DNA of 64,000 bases, taken from NCBI GenBank assembly GCA_012728855.1, contig JAAYEH010000035.1, forward strand, positions 1-64,000, written 5' to 3'. The position numbers and the translations under genes were made by a program. This DNA is from Rhodopirellula sp. (lineage in GTDB: Bacteria > Planctomycetota > Planctomycetia > Pirellulales > Thermoguttaceae). Below, in pieces: positions 35,446 through 46,600 of the stretch. Each line of letters starts with the position of its first letter. Position 1 is the first letter of the stretch. The notes under the pieces are model-generated. The model ran no database searches and was not told the DNA's origin. It worked only from the letters and a program-made list of their open reading frames with translations.

Positions 35446-36382
35446 GTCCGCCGCTGTCCGACTGCAAAGCCTGACGTACATTGGACCGCCGCGCCAATTC
35501 GCTGGCATAGTTTCGTCCCAGGCAGTCCGCGTGCGACTTCGCCCATTCGGTTAAAACTGTGGTTCCGGCGGGAGGAGCATCGACGTAGAGCAAGTCGGCC
35601 ATGAGGCCCTTGATTTCATCGCGCGTCACCACGACATCGCCAACCAACTGCCCCACCACCCGGCCGACGGCATAACCAAACCACGGCGGTACGGACACAA
35701 CCGGGCGCTCTTTTCCGATTGCGCGCCCGATTTGCACCACAAGTTCGCGATACGTGAACGTCTCCGGGCCAATGGCGTCGATCGCGACGTTTTCTCGCCG
35801 TTTGCCCTGTTCGACGGCCAGGCCGGCAAGGTCGTCAACGTAGATCGGTTGAAGACGATAGTTGCCGTCGCCGAAAACACCGAACACCGGCAACCGTCGC
35901 AGCATCCAGGCGATGTTGTTGATGAGGATGTCCTCTTGCCCGAACAAAACAGCCGGTCGCAGGATCGCATGCGAAATGCCGGATTGGACAAGGGCTTTTT
36001 CCAGGATCACCTTGCCGCGAAAATACTCCAGGGGTGAGTTTTCGCACGGATTCGTGATGCTGACGTGGACGATTCGTTCAACGCCCGCCCGCCCGGCCGC
36101 TTCGAAGAGAATCCGCGTGTTTTCGATCGCATCCGCGTGCCGGAACCAACGGTGATTGAATCGCACCCAGTACGTGTTGTAGAGCACCGAGACGCCCTTG
36201 AGATGCTCAACCAGCGAGTCGCGTCGGTCAAAACAGTACGGATACGCCTTGACACGGTCGGCAAACTCATCGCTTCGGGCTGGGGAATTGGTCAGCGTAA
36301 CGACGTGCTGCCCTTCGCCGAGAAGCCGCCGCGCGATGTACTTCCCTGAATAGCCGTAGGCGCCGGTTACCGCGTGCAACAT
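35435..36382 (-). CDS. NAD(P)-binding epimerase-like (NDUFA9/NmrA-type) protein
   Basis: 315 aa from ATG 36382 (MLHAVTGAYGYSGKYIARRLL). The Rossmann glycine motif GAYGYSG is at the N terminus, followed by RVKAYPYCFDRRDSLVEHLKG, an extended-SDR-like HVSITNPCENS strand and the atypical SDR segment ILRPAVLFGQEDILINN. This matches the NDUFA9-like group of atypical extended SDRs, which bind NAD(P) and often lack the Tyr-Lys catalytic pair. The role is unknown. The last residues are encoded within a family D repeat. Confidence 0.8.
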   Translation of the reverse strand: MLHAVTGAYGYSGKYIARRLLGEGQHVVTLTNSPARSDEFADRVKAYPYCFDRRDSLVEHLKGVSVLYNTYWVRFNHRWFRHADAIENTRILFEAAGRAGVERIVHVSITNPCENSPLEYFRGKVILEKALVQSGISHAILRPAVLFGQEDILINNIAWMLRRLPVFGVFGDGNYRLQPIYVDDLAGLAVEQGKRRENVAIDAIGPETFTYRELVVQIGRAIGKERPVVSVPPWFGYAVGRVVGQLVGDVVVTRDEIKGLMADLLYVDAPPAGTTVLTEWAKSHADCLGRNYASELARRSNVRQALQSDSGGQSD

Positions 36383-36562
36383 AAGTCTCGCCCTTTCGCC
36401 GTGCCCACTCTCCAGGAGTCGCGGAACCGGCGAACGACAGGGAGCCAACACCATCAAACTGCGTGCGCTACGGAACATCAACTATCCCGCCCCCCGGATC
36501 CGTCGCGACGTTGAGCGGGACAGCGGTTCGATGCCTCGGGAGGACTGCGACCAAAACTCCCG

Positions 36563-37030
36563 TCAGACGTGAGCCGCGAAGGCCACGACCACCGGGCAGA
36601 CAAGGTCTTCAAAGTCGCTATACTTTATCCGGATCAATTCCGTATGCGACCCGGCGTTGAAGGCGATCTCCTCGTCTTCCGCCAGATCGTCGGCGACAAA
36701 TACTTCCATGTCGTACAGGTTGCCAAAGGGCGGCATGGCGCCGAGTTCGCAACCGGGGAACATCGACTCGAATTCCTCCTCCGTGGCCAACTCCACGCTC
36801 TCCGCTCCGGCGACCTCTCTGAGCATGTCGAAATCGACGTGCGTCGACGCGGGCAGCACTGCCATGGCCATCTTGCCGTCCACCTTAATCATCACCGTCT
36901 TAGCCAGTTCCCTGCCTGGGATATGGGCCGAAGCCGCAATCTCCTGGGCCGTATAGGACGGCGAATGGCGAATACTGACGTAGCGGATGCCGTGGCCGTC
37001 CAAATACTCTTTCAGCTTCTTGACCGGCAT
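36563..37030 (-). CDS. YbaK/EbsC-like aminoacyl-tRNA deacylase domain protein
   Basis: 155 aa from ATG 37030 (MPVKKLKEYLDGHGIRYVSI). Domain features: SYTAQEIAASAHIPGRELAKTVMIKVDGK, with the conserved Lys that contacts the tRNA 3' end; AVLPASTHVDFDMLREVAG; and GCELGAMPPFGNLYDMEVFVA, the family's GxxxPxG region. Members hydrolyse mischarged tRNAs such as Cys-tRNA(Pro) or Ala-tRNA(Pro); which substrate applies here is not clear. Confidence 0.88.
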   Translation of the reverse strand: MPVKKLKEYLDGHGIRYVSIRHSPSYTAQEIAASAHIPGRELAKTVMIKVDGKMAMAVLPASTHVDFDMLREVAGAESVELATEEEFESMFPGCELGAMPPFGNLYDMEVFVADDLAEDEEIAFNAGSHTELIRIKYSDFEDLVCPVVVAFAAHV

Positions 37031-37086
37031 GGTCTTCTCCTTATGCACTGGGTACCAACGGATGGATCATTCGCGCCGGCAATGCC

Positions 37087-37275
37087 TCACGTGGCTGCCG
37101 GGATCTGGAGCCTCTCCAACAACTGCCGGACCATCTCCAGCCGTTGCCGGAGTTCGTCGCGGACCGAGGAGACGCGAGTGTGGCGGATTTCCGCCGGCAA
37201 CTCGCCCTGTTCGTGCTCGAGCAACTCGATCACCAGGGCCCACTCCGCGTCCGAAAGCATGCAACGATCGTTCAT
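37087..37275 (-). CDS. Small conserved-looking protein, 62 aa
   Basis: ATG 37275 is preceded by an ideal AGGAGG Shine-Dalgarno at 7 nt, which is the main reason to call it. The product (MNDRCMLSDAEWALVIELL, then EIRHTRVSSVRDELRQRLEM) is charged and probably two helices, the second perhaps a coiled coil. I do not recognise a family. It precedes the YbaK-like gene by 56 bp on the same strand. Confidence 0.6.
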   Translation of the reverse strand: MNDRCMLSDAEWALVIELLEHEQGELPAEIRHTRVSSVRDELRQRLEMVRQLLERLQIPAAT

Positions 37276-37839
37276 GACGCACCTCCTGTCGGCCACCCCC
37301 GAAAGCGATGCGTCGAGCGTCACTGGCCGTAGCCAGCCAAACCGCCGCCGGGAGAGGCACTGGGGCCGAAAACGGACTTGCCAACCGAACGCCGGCAGTC
37401 GCAACAGGGCGGCACGAACCGGAAGCTGCGGTCAGGCTGCCCTCCTGCGCCGCAATTTCTTCTTACCCCTATTGTTGTGGACTTCTCGCCCGAATCAATA
37501 ACCCGCAGGCAGGGGCTGAAGCGAAATCCCCGAGTGCCGTCCGAACACTCCCTGGCCGGACATCGCGACAGTCCGGAGAATGACTGCGCCGGGCAACACG
37601 CTGTCGATCCGGCCTGCCGAGTGGGATCGTGCCACAGAGATCCTGCTCGGCAAGCAGGATCTACCATGCCGGTTCTTCTGGCGGTCTCCATCGCGATATG
37701 CGCCGGACTTCGCACCTGCAATCGCATTGTGCGATTCCATCCTCCCTGCTCACGCCTCCCGCTTCCCGTTCTGCGGTTGTCATCGCCGCAGCCATCAACC
37801 ACAATGGATCGCGTCGATCCAACACACCCGGAGCAAGAG
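37276..37839. other. Intergenic region before the MFS gene
   Basis: About 560 bp with no protein-like sequence. It contains the family C palindrome at 37611-37672. The long plus-strand open frame that enters it is an extension of the MFS gene and does not look like protein. Confidence 0.4.
37611..37672. repeat. Palindromic element, family C copy 4
   Basis: GGCCTGCCGAGTGGGATC followed by GATCCTGCTCGGCAAGCAGGATCTACC. The second module is intact and the first is degenerate relative to the copies at 24045 and 47230. Confidence 0.65.
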
Positions 37840-39279
37840 ATGACGCCCGGCCGCGCGGCAGTGAGAGGTTTCCTTGGCGGGCCCGATCTGTCGGGCAACT
37901 CCGGGCGCACCTACCGTATCCATCTCGCCTACGCCATGCTCGATGGCACGGCCGGCGGCATTCTTCTCAACGCGCCGATCGTGGCGATCAAGGCATTCGA
38001 GGCGGCCAACTGGCACCTGCCGCTGAGAGAGTTGTATTCCGGAATCGGCATGATCGCGGCCGTCTACCTGGGAAGCTGGATGGCATCGCGGCGGAAGATG
38101 CCCTTCGTGTTCGTGCCGGGCGTGCTGGCCGGCGTGAGCACGCTGTTAATGGCCGGAGTGACCGACAGCGCCTTCGCCTTTCTCACCATGCTGGGCATCG
38201 GCGCCATGTTCGAGAACGTGACCCGGCCGGCTGTCACCACGATCCTCCGGCTCAACTATCCCGTCCAACGCCGCGGCCACGCCACGGGCGAGGCGCGGAA
38301 GTGGTCGTCGTTGGCCTTCGTGGTGTCGAGCCTGGTTTCCGCTTTGTTGCTGCAGGTGGCGTCCGATTGCCAGCAAACAAGCGTCGCCGATGGTTTCGAG
38401 GGCGGTGCCGGTGCTCTGCTGGGCTGGACCATCGGCCATATGGCGCATCTGCTGATGGTGCTCGCCGGGCTGTTGAGCATTGCGAGTTTCCTCTGCTTCC
38501 GGCAGATTCGCGTCGAGGAAGACCCGCACGCCCAGCGTCACGATATCAAGCCGGAGATCGGCAGAACCTTGCGCGACGCAGTCGCCGTTGTCGCCTGCGA
38601 CCGCCGCTATCGCCGCTACCTGCTGGGATGCTTCGTCGACGGTTTTTTTCAAATGCTTTACCTTCCGCTGGTTTGGGTCTTTCTCAGCAAGACGCTCGGG
38701 TTCGGCTATGTCGGCTGCAGTGCCCTGATGCACGCCATTCCCGCCCTCGTCGCTTTCGCGACGACCGGGCTAGTGGGAAAGCTGCTCGACCGCAGCAATC
38801 CTTGGATCGCCTGGGCGTGTATTCGCTTCATTTGGGGCCTCGATGCGATCCTGCTGGCAGCCACGCCTTTCGTTGCCACCCTCTTTCCGCCGGCGATCGT
38901 TCTGCTGCCGGTCGCCGCAAGGGTTCTCCGCGGCAGCGTTCAGGGCGGATGGTGGATCCTGTGGTGGCAGATCGGCGTCACCCACTTTGCCCCGCCCGGC
39001 GGCGACACGAGCCGCTATATGGGCATCATGGCCTTTCTGCACGGCATGATCCGTCTGACCGCTTCCGCGGCCGGCATGGCGCTGGCGGCGCTGGCGGTTC
39101 CCCCGGCAACCCTCATCGCCGTCGGCGGGCTGGGAGTGATCTTCTCGGGGGTCTATTCGCTCATCAACGGGCTCCGCGAACGGCGCGTAATGCACCTGGA
39201 GACCACCGCCGATTTCGAGCAACAGTTCCTCGACGAACGAGGAGCCTTTCAGGATCGTTTTGAGCAGGCCGCGCACTGA
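37840..39279 (+). CDS. Major facilitator superfamily transporter
   Basis: About 479 aa from ATG 37840, which has GGAG upstream; an ATG at 37804 is an alternative. About 12 hydrophobic segments are visible, for example GMIAAVYLGSWMASRRKMPF and GVLAGVSTLLMAGVTDSAFAF. The basic loop GSWMASRRKMP fits the MFS motif A region after helix 2. A second half begins near DRRYRRYLLGCFVDGFFQMLY. Its substrate is unknown and there is no informative neighbour. Confidence 0.75.
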   Translation: MTPGRAAVRGFLGGPDLSGNSGRTYRIHLAYAMLDGTAGGILLNAPIVAIKAFEAANWHLPLRELYSGIGMIAAVYLGSWMASRRKMPFVFVPGVLAGVSTLLMAGVTDSAFAFLTMLGIGAMFENVTRPAVTTILRLNYPVQRRGHATGEARKWSSLAFVVSSLVSALLLQVASDCQQTSVADGFEGGAGALLGWTIGHMAHLLMVLAGLLSIASFLCFRQIRVEEDPHAQRHDIKPEIGRTLRDAVAVVACDRRYRRYLLGCFVDGFFQMLYLPLVWVFLSKTLGFGYVGCSALMHAIPALVAFATTGLVGKLLDRSNPWIAWACIRFIWGLDAILLAATPFVATLFPPAIVLLPVAARVLRGSVQGGWWILWWQIGVTHFAPPGGDTSRYMGIMAFLHGMIRLTASAAGMALAALAVPPATLIAVGGLGVIFSGVYSLINGLRERRVMHLETTADFEQQFLDERGAFQDRFEQAAH

Positions 39280-39320
39280 ATCCGCCTCCACGATTCCGGC
39301 GGAAGGACGACGGTCGTGTG

Positions 39321-39382
39321 CCACTGCTTGGAGTTGAATGCGTTTTCCATAGGGCGATAGTTCTCCACAACTCCAAGCAGTG
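39321..39382. repeat. Palindromic element, family E copy 2
   Basis: CCACTGCTTGGAGTTG and CAACTCCAAGCAGTG form 15-bp arms around about 30 bp. It lies after the MFS gene in a 349-bp gap otherwise free of genes. Confidence 0.75.
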
Positions 39383-39425
39383 CGGTGTCTTGGACCGCTT
39401 CGCGATTGGTCACTGCTGCCCTTCG

Positions 39426-39488
39426 CCACTGCTTGTGATTGTGGCACGTCTGGCGCAAGTGGAGAATCCGTTCAATCACAAGCAGTGC
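39426..39488. repeat. Palindromic element, family E copy 3
   Basis: CCACTGCTTGTGATTG and CAATCACAAGCAGTGCC form the arms. The outer CACTGCTTG is shared with copies 1 and 2 while the inner bases differ. Immediately beyond, GGAAAAAGACTCCCGACCCC (39522-39541) is one arm of the palindrome found complete at 57303. Confidence 0.75.
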
Positions 39489-39628
39489 CACACCGCCCCT
39501 TCCTGGTTGCTGAATCCGTTCCGGAAAAAGACTCCCGACCCCCTTGTGCCACCGCGCGAATTGCGGTCCGATCCCTCGTCCGGTATCCTGACTACCTTAC
39601 GCGAACCGATTCTTCGAGGAGGCAAACC

Positions 39629-42388
39629 ATGCGTCGCAGAATTCCAACAACTATATTCATCGCCTCACTGATTTTCGTCGTAGCGGCGGCCACCGCCGGC
39701 GCCGCGGAGACGGTCTTCGTTTCCGCTGGTGGCAACAACGACTGGTCCGGCCGCCTGGAAAACCCCAATGCCCAAGCGACCGATGGCCCGGTCGCCTCGC
39801 TGGCTGCCGCCCGCGATGCCGTGCGGAGGCTCAAGGCCAGCGGCGTCGAGGGTCCGATCCGTGTGGTCATCGCCGAGGGAGTGTATCCCATCACGGAACC
39901 CGTGGTCTACACCCCGCACGACAGCGGCACGCCCGACGGCCCCATTACCTACGAGGCAGCACCAGGCGCCAAGCCACTGGTCCACGGCGGCCGGATCATC
40001 CGCGGATGGGCGCAAGGCGCCGATGGCGTCTGGACCGCCAAGATCCCGGAGGTCGCCGAAGGCAAGTGGTATTTCGAGCAGCTTTGGGTCAACGGCCGCC
40101 GCGCCGTTCGCGCCCGGGAACCCGACAAGTTCTATCACTACATGGCCCGCAAGGTCACCTACGGCGTCGATCCGCTCAGCGGCAAACCGGCCGATCTTCA
40201 GAGCCGGGCGTTCGGAGCCCGGCCCGCAGACATCCAACCGCTGTTGGAGATCCCCTCCGAGCAACTTAGCGACGTCGGGCTGGTCGCCTACCATTCCTGG
40301 GCGACGGGGCTGCACCGGCTGGCTTCGGTCGATCCCAAGACGAATATCGTCGTCACGACCGGTCCCGGCCGCTGGCCGTTCTTCCGCTGGGGCGCCAGCC
40401 AGCGGTATCACCTGGAGAATTCTCCGGCCGCGCTCGATGAGCCGGGCGAATGGTATCTCGATCGCAGCGGCACACTCGCCTACAAGCCTCGGCCCGGCGA
40501 AGTGATGAGCGAGGCGGAGGTCGTGGCGCCGGTAGCGGACGCGTTTCTCCGCTTCCAGGGCGATCCGGCGCTGGGTATGTACGTCGAACACGTTACGTTC
40601 CGCGGCTTGGCTTTTCGCTACGGCCAGTACACCCTTCCGCCGCAAGGACACAGCGACGGTCAGGCCGCCGCAAGCATCGAAGCGGTGGTCCAAGGCCACG
40701 GCGCCCGCCACGTCACGCTGGAGGGCTGCGAGATTGCTCACATCGGAACCTACGCCGTCTGGTTCTGGCGCGGCTGCCGCGATTGCCGCGTGGAAAAGTG
40801 CTATATCCACGACCTCGGCGCGGGCGGCGTGCGGATCGGCCAGGGCTGGGAAATGGACCAAGCGCCGGAGTCGGAGCAGACCGGGGGGATCACGGTCGAC
40901 AACAACATCATTCGCGGCGGCGGGCGGATCTTTCGCGAGGCGGTCGGCGTGTGGATCGGCCACTCCGGATACAACCAGGTCACGCACAACGAGATCGCTG
41001 ATTTCTTCTACACCGGCGTTTCCGTCGGCTGGCGCTGGGGCTATCGCGACAGCCTCGCACACCACAATACCATCGACTTCAATCATATCCATCACATCGG
41101 CTGGGGTGTGTTGAGCGACATGGGCGGCGTCTACACGCTGGGCCCAGCCGCCGGCACGACCGTCTCGAACAACCGCATCCACGACGTCTACAGTTACGAC
41201 TACTACGGCCGCGGCGGCTGGGGGCTCTACAACGACGAAGGTTCCAGCGAGATCGTCATGGAAAACAACCTCGTCTACAACACCAAGACCGGCGGCTACC
41301 ACCAGCACTACGGCCGCGATAACATCGTGCGCAACAACATTCTCGCCGAGTCGATGGACGGCCAGGTGCAGCGGTCGCGCAAAGAGGAGCACGTCTCGTT
41401 CCACTTCACCAACAACATCGTCTATTGGAACAACGACAGCCCGCTGCTGGGCCGGCCGGCCACGGATGAGAACGTGGTCTTCCACCACAACCTCTACTGG
41501 AACGAAGGAGGGAAGGTCGACTTCAACGGCCTCAGCCTCGAGCAATGGCAAAAACTCCCCGGCGGAAAAGGGGCCGGTTCGATCGTCGCCGACCCGATGT
41601 TCGTCGACCCGGCTCACGGCGATTTTCGGCTTAAGCCCGGCTCACCCGCGGCCAAAATCGGCTTCAAGCCGTTCGACTACGGCAAGGCGGGCGTCTACGG
41701 CGATCCGCAGTGGGTGAAACTGGCCGCCGCCGTCGATCTGCCGAAGGTCGAGTTGGCCGGTCCGCCTCCGCCGCTGCCGCCGTTGGAAATCTCCGACGAT
41801 TTCGAGGCCGCCCCCGCCGGTTCCCCGCCGGCGGGCGCGGCGCGCGCCTACGATGGCGGCCGTGGAAATCAGGCCTACGTCCACGTCGTGAAGGGCACGG
41901 GGGCCGATGGTTCCAACGGCTGTCTGAAGTTCCAGGACGCGGCGGGCCTCGACCATGCCTACAACCCGCATTTCTACTACACGCCCGGGCACCGCGGTGG
42001 CACGACACGCCTCGCTTTCGACTTCCGGATCGAAAAAGATTCGGTCTGGTTCATGGACTGGCGCCATAACGCGCAGCCGTACCGCGTCGGGCCGCACCTC
42101 TCGGTGAAGGATGGAAAACTGAGCGTGCCGACAGCGAAACCGATCGAGCTGCCGGTGGGCCAATGGATCCACGTGGAAATATCCGCGGGGCTGGGCGAGA
42201 AGTCCAGCGGCGGCTGGAGTCTTGCCGTTACGCTCCCCGGGCGGTCGCCGCTGCGGTTCGAAAAGCTTCCTCTGGGGCATAAGGAGTTTCGCTCGCTCGA
42301 TTGGCTGGGCTTCTGTAGCACGGCAGAGCAGGCCACGGCGCTGTATCTCGACAATATCGAACTGACAACCACGGGAGAGGACCGATGA
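39629..42388 (+). CDS. Secreted parallel beta-helix protein
   Basis: 919 aa. ATG 39629 follows CGAGGAGGC and opens a signal peptide ([20 protein letters not shown]). The mature start [20 protein letters not shown] and the strand [20 protein letters not shown] correspond to the beta-helix part of the protein at 8400-11765. Helix coils run to about 690 ([47 protein letters not shown]), a pectate-lyase-like fold. A C-terminal jelly-roll or LamG-like domain occupies about 720-915 ([15 protein letters not shown], then [17 protein letters not shown]). It probably acts on an extracellular polysaccharide. Confidence 0.85.
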   Translation: MRRRIPTTIFIASLIFVVAAATAGAAETVFVSAGGNNDWSGRLENPNAQATDGPVASLAAARDAVRRLKASGVEGPIRVVIAEGVYPITEPVVYTPHDSGTPDGPITYEAAPGAKPLVHGGRIIRGWAQGADGVWTAKIPEVAEGKWYFEQLWVNGRRAVRAREPDKFYHYMARKVTYGVDPLSGKPADLQSRAFGARPADIQPLLEIPSEQLSDVGLVAYHSWATGLHRLASVDPKTNIVVTTGPGRWPFFRWGASQRYHLENSPAALDEPGEWYLDRSGTLAYKPRPGEVMSEAEVVAPVADAFLRFQGDPALGMYVEHVTFRGLAFRYGQYTLPPQGHSDGQAAASIEAVVQGHGARHVTLEGCEIAHIGTYAVWFWRGCRDCRVEKCYIHDLGAGGVRIGQGWEMDQAPESEQTGGITVDNNIIRGGGRIFREAVGVWIGHSGYNQVTHNEIADFFYTGVSVGWRWGYRDSLAHHNTIDFNHIHHIGWGVLSDMGGVYTLGPAAGTTVSNNRIHDVYSYDYYGRGGWGLYNDEGSSEIVMENNLVYNTKTGGYHQHYGRDNIVRNNILAESMDGQVQRSRKEEHVSFHFTNNIVYWNNDSPLLGRPATDENVVFHHNLYWNEGGKVDFNGLSLEQWQKLPGGKGAGSIVADPMFVDPAHGDFRLKPGSPAAKIGFKPFDYGKAGVYGDPQWVKLAAAVDLPKVELAGPPPPLPPLEISDDFEAAPAGSPPAGAARAYDGGRGNQAYVHVVKGTGADGSNGCLKFQDAAGLDHAYNPHFYYTPGHRGGTTRLAFDFRIEKDSVWFMDWRHNAQPYRVGPHLSVKDGKLSVPTAKPIELPVGQWIHVEISAGLGEKSSGGWSLAVTLPGRSPLRFEKLPLGHKEFRSLDWLGFCSTAEQATALYLDNIELTTTGEDR

Positions 42389-43554
42389 CGAGCAAAAGAG
42401 CTTTGTGGGGCAGGTTTGTTACCTACCTCGTATCAGCGAGCAAAACGGGCAGGCTGCAAACCTGTCCCACGACTCCTGGTCTTCCAGCGGGTGGTTGTTT
42501 TTGTTGTCTGATGCTGCTCGCGCTGGCACTGACGTCTCGGCGGGCGGACGCCGAAACGACGTCGTTTGCGCGGATTCCGCTGGGCGGCGGCGAGCAAGGC
42601 GCCGAAGGCCTGACATTGGTTCGGCTGCCCGCGGTCGACGCGTCGGCCCTGCCGATTGCCGGTTCAGGCACGCAGCTCCGGTTTCTGAAAGCCGGCAACG
42701 AGCGCCGTATCGTCGCACTGGAGGGGAAGCGGTCCGGGCCGATTACCGAGGAGATGGCCCTGCTCTTACAGTATCGGCTGACAACCAAACAGGAGTCGCT
42801 ACCGCAACTGGCCGTCGTGGCGATGGAGCGGGATGGCGGGGTGTGGTATCGAACGGCGGAAGTCAGCCCGCCGACAGGACGAGTCGTCGACTTGCGTCTG
42901 CCGCTCGGCAGGGCGTTCACCCGCGCCGTCTTCGCGACCGATGCCGACGAGTCCGTCCAATGGGACCAGGTTGATCGCGTCTGGGTGGCGCTTCTGATCG
43001 ATACGCCGACGGAGGCTGTCTTGGATCTCACCCGCGCGATATTCACGGATGAGCCGTTTCGGCCCACGTCTCCCGCCGTGGTCGAGGGCGATTGGCAACC
43101 GGCCCACGATCCGGCGGTGAAGGATGCCATCGCTGTGGAAAACGCCGGGCCGGAAAACCAGCCCTGCCTGGTCTACTCGTTTACCATGCCCGGCGGTCGC
43201 CATATGTACGCGATTCCGCGGGCTTCGGTCACGGTGGAGGAGTTGGCCGGCTACTCGGCACTGCGGTTCGCATATCGGGCGGAGTTGCCCGACGGGATCA
43301 ACGGCCTTTTGGTCATGCTCCTGGAGGAGGGCGGCGCCCAGTACTGCGCCGAGCCTTCTCCGCCGGGCTCGGCGGAATGGTCCACGGTGACCATTCCCTT
43401 CGACCGCTTCCAACGCGGTGGCTGGTCCAAAGACGACAACGACCGGCTCGACTTGAACGAAGTCCGGCACGTGGCCATCGGCCTGCACGGCACCGCGAAG
43501 CCGTCCGAAGCGTCCGGAAAAATCCTCATCGGCAAAGTGGAATTCGTACCGTAA
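42385..43554 (+). CDS. Secreted carbohydrate-binding-like protein
   Basis: 389 aa. Its ATG overlaps the stop of the beta-helix gene as ATGA, so translation is probably coupled. Residues of roughly 5-35 are encoded by a palindromic repeat. The hydrophobic signal core [19 protein letters not shown] follows. Two beta-sandwich-like halves are visible; the second ([20 protein letters not shown], then [16 protein letters not shown] and [12 protein letters not shown]) resembles CBM11/CIA30-like binding domains. It likely assists the beta-helix protein on a shared polysaccharide. Confidence 0.7.
   Translation: MTSKRALWGRFVTYLVSASKTGRLQTCPTTPGLPAGGCFCCLMLLALALTSRRADAETTSFARIPLGGGEQGAEGLTLVRLPAVDASALPIAGSGTQLRFLKAGNERRIVALEGKRSGPITEEMALLLQYRLTTKQESLPQLAVVAMERDGGVWYRTAEVSPPTGRVVDLRLPLGRAFTRAVFATDADESVQWDQVDRVWVALLIDTPTEAVLDLTRAIFTDEPFRPTSPAVVEGDWQPAHDPAVKDAIAVENAGPENQPCLVYSFTMPGGRHMYAIPRASVTVEELAGYSALRFAYRAELPDGINGLLVMLLEEGGAQYCAEPSPPGSAEWSTVTIPFDRFQRGGWSKDDNDRLDLNEVRHVAIGLHGTAKPSEASGKILIGKVEFVP
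42405..42470. repeat. Palindromic repeat inside the coding start
   Basis: GTGGGGCAGGTTTG at 42405-42418 and CAAACCTGTCCCAC at 42457-42470 are inverted arms. The repeat is translated as part of the N terminus of the protein starting at 42385. Confidence 0.8.
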
Positions 43555-43589
43555 AAAAACCGGCCCGTCTCTCCAAAGAGACGGGCCGG
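43552..43589 (-). terminator. Rho-independent terminator of flagellin
   Basis: A perfect 13-bp stem (CCGGCCCGTCTCT at 43560-43572 with AGAGACGGGCCGG at 43577-43589) has a 4-nt loop. On the minus strand it is followed by GTTTTTTTA. It lies 33 bp after the flagellin stop. Confidence 0.9.
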
Positions 43590-43621
43590 GGCTTGGTTCA
43601 TTCCAATCAGTCTGACCGCGA

Positions 43622-46600
43622 TTACCGCAGCAGGCTGAGCACGTTCTGCGGGTTGCTGTTCGCCGTGCTCAACACCGAGAGGCCGGACTGCACGAGGATC
43701 TGGGCCCTGGTGAGTTTGGCGCTCTCTTCGGCGAAGTCAGCGTCGCGGATCGAACTCTCCGCCTCAGTGAGGGCTTCGAGGGTGTCGGTCAGCGAGCTAA
43801 TGTTCGTATCGAGCGTCGTCCGCTGGAAGGCACCCAGCCGGCCACGCATGGTGACCACGGCCGTGATGGCGTCTTCGGCGACTGCGGCGGCCATCTTGAC
43901 GTTGTTCTTCAACGAGAACTCGCCGCCCGACTTAAGCTGGTACAACCGTCCGCTGTCGCCGCCGAGCTTGGCGGAGTTGACGCTTTGGATGCCCAGCCGT
44001 GCCTGCTGGTTGGAGACCACGTCAGGCCCCAACTGGAACTGGGCGCCGCCGGAGGTGATTTTGAAGCTGGAGGTCGATCCGTCGGCCACCGTCGAGAGGA
44101 TCGAGAAACTCAAGTCCAGCACGGAGGTGTTCAGCGAAGCCTTCAGGCCGTCGGTCACGGCGGTGATGCCGTTGACGCGGACATCGGCGTCGGCTCCGTA
44201 ATCGCGGTCTTTGGTGTTGCCGTCGGCATCGATCACGGTGAAGGTTCCGCTGAGGGCTTTCACCGAGACGAAAGCTTTGGTGCCGTAGCCGATGGACTCG
44301 AATTCCAGTCCGCCGGTGCCGACCACGTCGCCCGCGTCGAAGCCGCCCTGGGCCGCCGCCGCGCCGGTGGTGGTTCCGCTGTAGGTAATGCCGTCTCGCA
44401 GCCAACCGATATCGTCGGCCGTCACCTTGCCCGTCCCAGAGCCCGCCCCAACGTCTGCTGCCGCGACCGTAAACAGCGCCGCCGCGTCGACCGAGCCGGA
44501 GTTGTTCGCCCAGTTGTTGACGACGTCGTTCGCGGTGCTGGTGCCGTCCTTGATATGGAAGGTGAGCACTCGGTTCGACGAATCGTAGGTGGCGAATTCC
44601 TCGCCCGCTTGCGTGACCGCCGAATCGTTCTCGAAAACCACTTTAACGTTCTCGTAGGCCGCCCCCGCGGTCTTCGCCGTTACAACCAGCGCAGCCTTTC
44701 CGCCGTTGGCGGCCGTCGTCGTGCCGCTCGCCTTCGCGTCGGCAGAGGTTACGCCCAGTTGGCCGAGCGTCAACGCCCCCGTCTCCATGATTCCGGCGCC
44801 CGTGCTGGAGAAGACGTTCGCCGCGCGAATGCCGAGACTGTTGAGGACCGAGTTGCTGTTGACGGCAAGGATGGCCTCCGCGGCCGTCGTCTTCGTGTTG
44901 CCGTTGGCGTCGGTGGCGAGGTTGACGGTAATCGAATCATAGATTCTCCCGTCAGCCGTCGTTCCCGTTTCGTTGCCGTTGAACTTGCTGACGGTGGCCT
45001 TGCCGCCTCCGTAGGAGGTGGCAGTGAAGAGGTTGCTTGTATTGATCAACGCCGCAATAGCGTCGGCGGATGACGATGCAGCGTGGTCTTTGTCGAAGTA
45101 GACGTCGAGGGTCTTGTTCGCTTCGTCCCAAACCACGCCCTTCTGCGTCGCCGCGCCGGTATCATGGAATTGTACGGTAATACCGTCATACTCTTGGCCC
45201 TGGGCGGCCGTGTAGGCCACCTTGATATACGCGTCCGCATCGTCCTGGCTGGACCTGATGTAGGCCGTCGAGTGGCCGCCGGTGCGTGTGTTGATCGCGT
45301 AGTCGATCGAGAGAGCCTGATTTGCTCCGTTGGCCACGAAGTTGACGCCAAGGTTCGTGACCCCGTCGCCGCCGGTAAGCTGAATCATGTTGTTCGGATC
45401 GTCGGTTGCGGTCCCGTCGTCCGTCGAGTTGATCGACCCGATGGTGCCGGAAGAGTTCACGATCTCGGCGTAAATATCGGCGCCACCGGTGCCAATCCGA
45501 GTTGCCGTCAGGCCCAAGTCGGTGGCGCCTGAACTGAAGTTGTTGGTCAAGTTGGTGATGATGGCGTCGATCTTGTTGTCGTTGTCGACGGCCACCTGAC
45601 CGCCGTCGGCGCCATGGGTGCCAACAAAGAAGTTCAAGGCATACTCGCCGACTACCGCGACGTCATCGTCTACGGCGTCTTCGATTGTGAATATATCAGC
45701 CAATGTGTCTTTGGCAGCATTGAATGATGCAGCGTCAGCGGCGGCCAGTGACAAGTGAATCTTCTTGGTCTCGTAATCGTAATAACCGCCTGCAGCGCCG
45801 CCTACGGTGTCGATTACGAGGTGGGTGGCATCAAATGCGGATCCCGCTGTCGTCGCGACGACGTCAAGCACATCGGTACCAGGCTGCACCGTTGCCGCCG
45901 TGGTAGCCGCCGTCGTCTGCTTGAGTACGACATCCAAGACGTTCGGATCGCCGGCCGTCCATTCGAAAGTCTGCGCGGCGCCCAACTTGTATCGCACGGT
46001 GAAATTGCCGGCACTGCTGCCTTCAGCGTCCGCAGTGAACTTGATGCCATCGGTGGAGGTTCGGTTCAATAGGGTGGCCACGGCCTGCGTCGCCGTCTCC
46101 GCGGTGCGGTCGGCGAACGATGCCTGGATTCCCAACACGTCGGAGACCAGGTTCACGGCGTCTTTCATCTCGGTGATGCTGCTGCCGGCCCCGAAATTGA
46201 ACGTCTCGAAACCGCTGGCGCCGCCGAGTTCGAGAACCACGCCGCTGTTGATCTGCGTGCCGTCGAACTTGAGGCTCGCCTGCTTCGCCTGGGCAACCAC
46301 CTCCACGCCGACGTTGATCTCGGTCTGCGTGCCGAAATTGGCGGTGTCGATCCTGAGGTCGTTGATCTTCGTGGCGTCGACGTCCTGGGTCACGAAGTCG
46401 AGGTTGCCGTCCAACAGTCGCTTGCCTTGGAACTGCGTGACCTGGGCGATGCGGTCGATGGCTTCCAGGGAACTGTCGATCTGCAACTGGTTGGCCGAGA
46501 TCTGTTCCTCGCTCAAGGCGCCGGTATTCGCTGCGTCGGAGATCAGGCCGCGGATGTCGTTCAACAGCGAGCTGACCTGACCCAAGGCGCTGTCCGCCGT

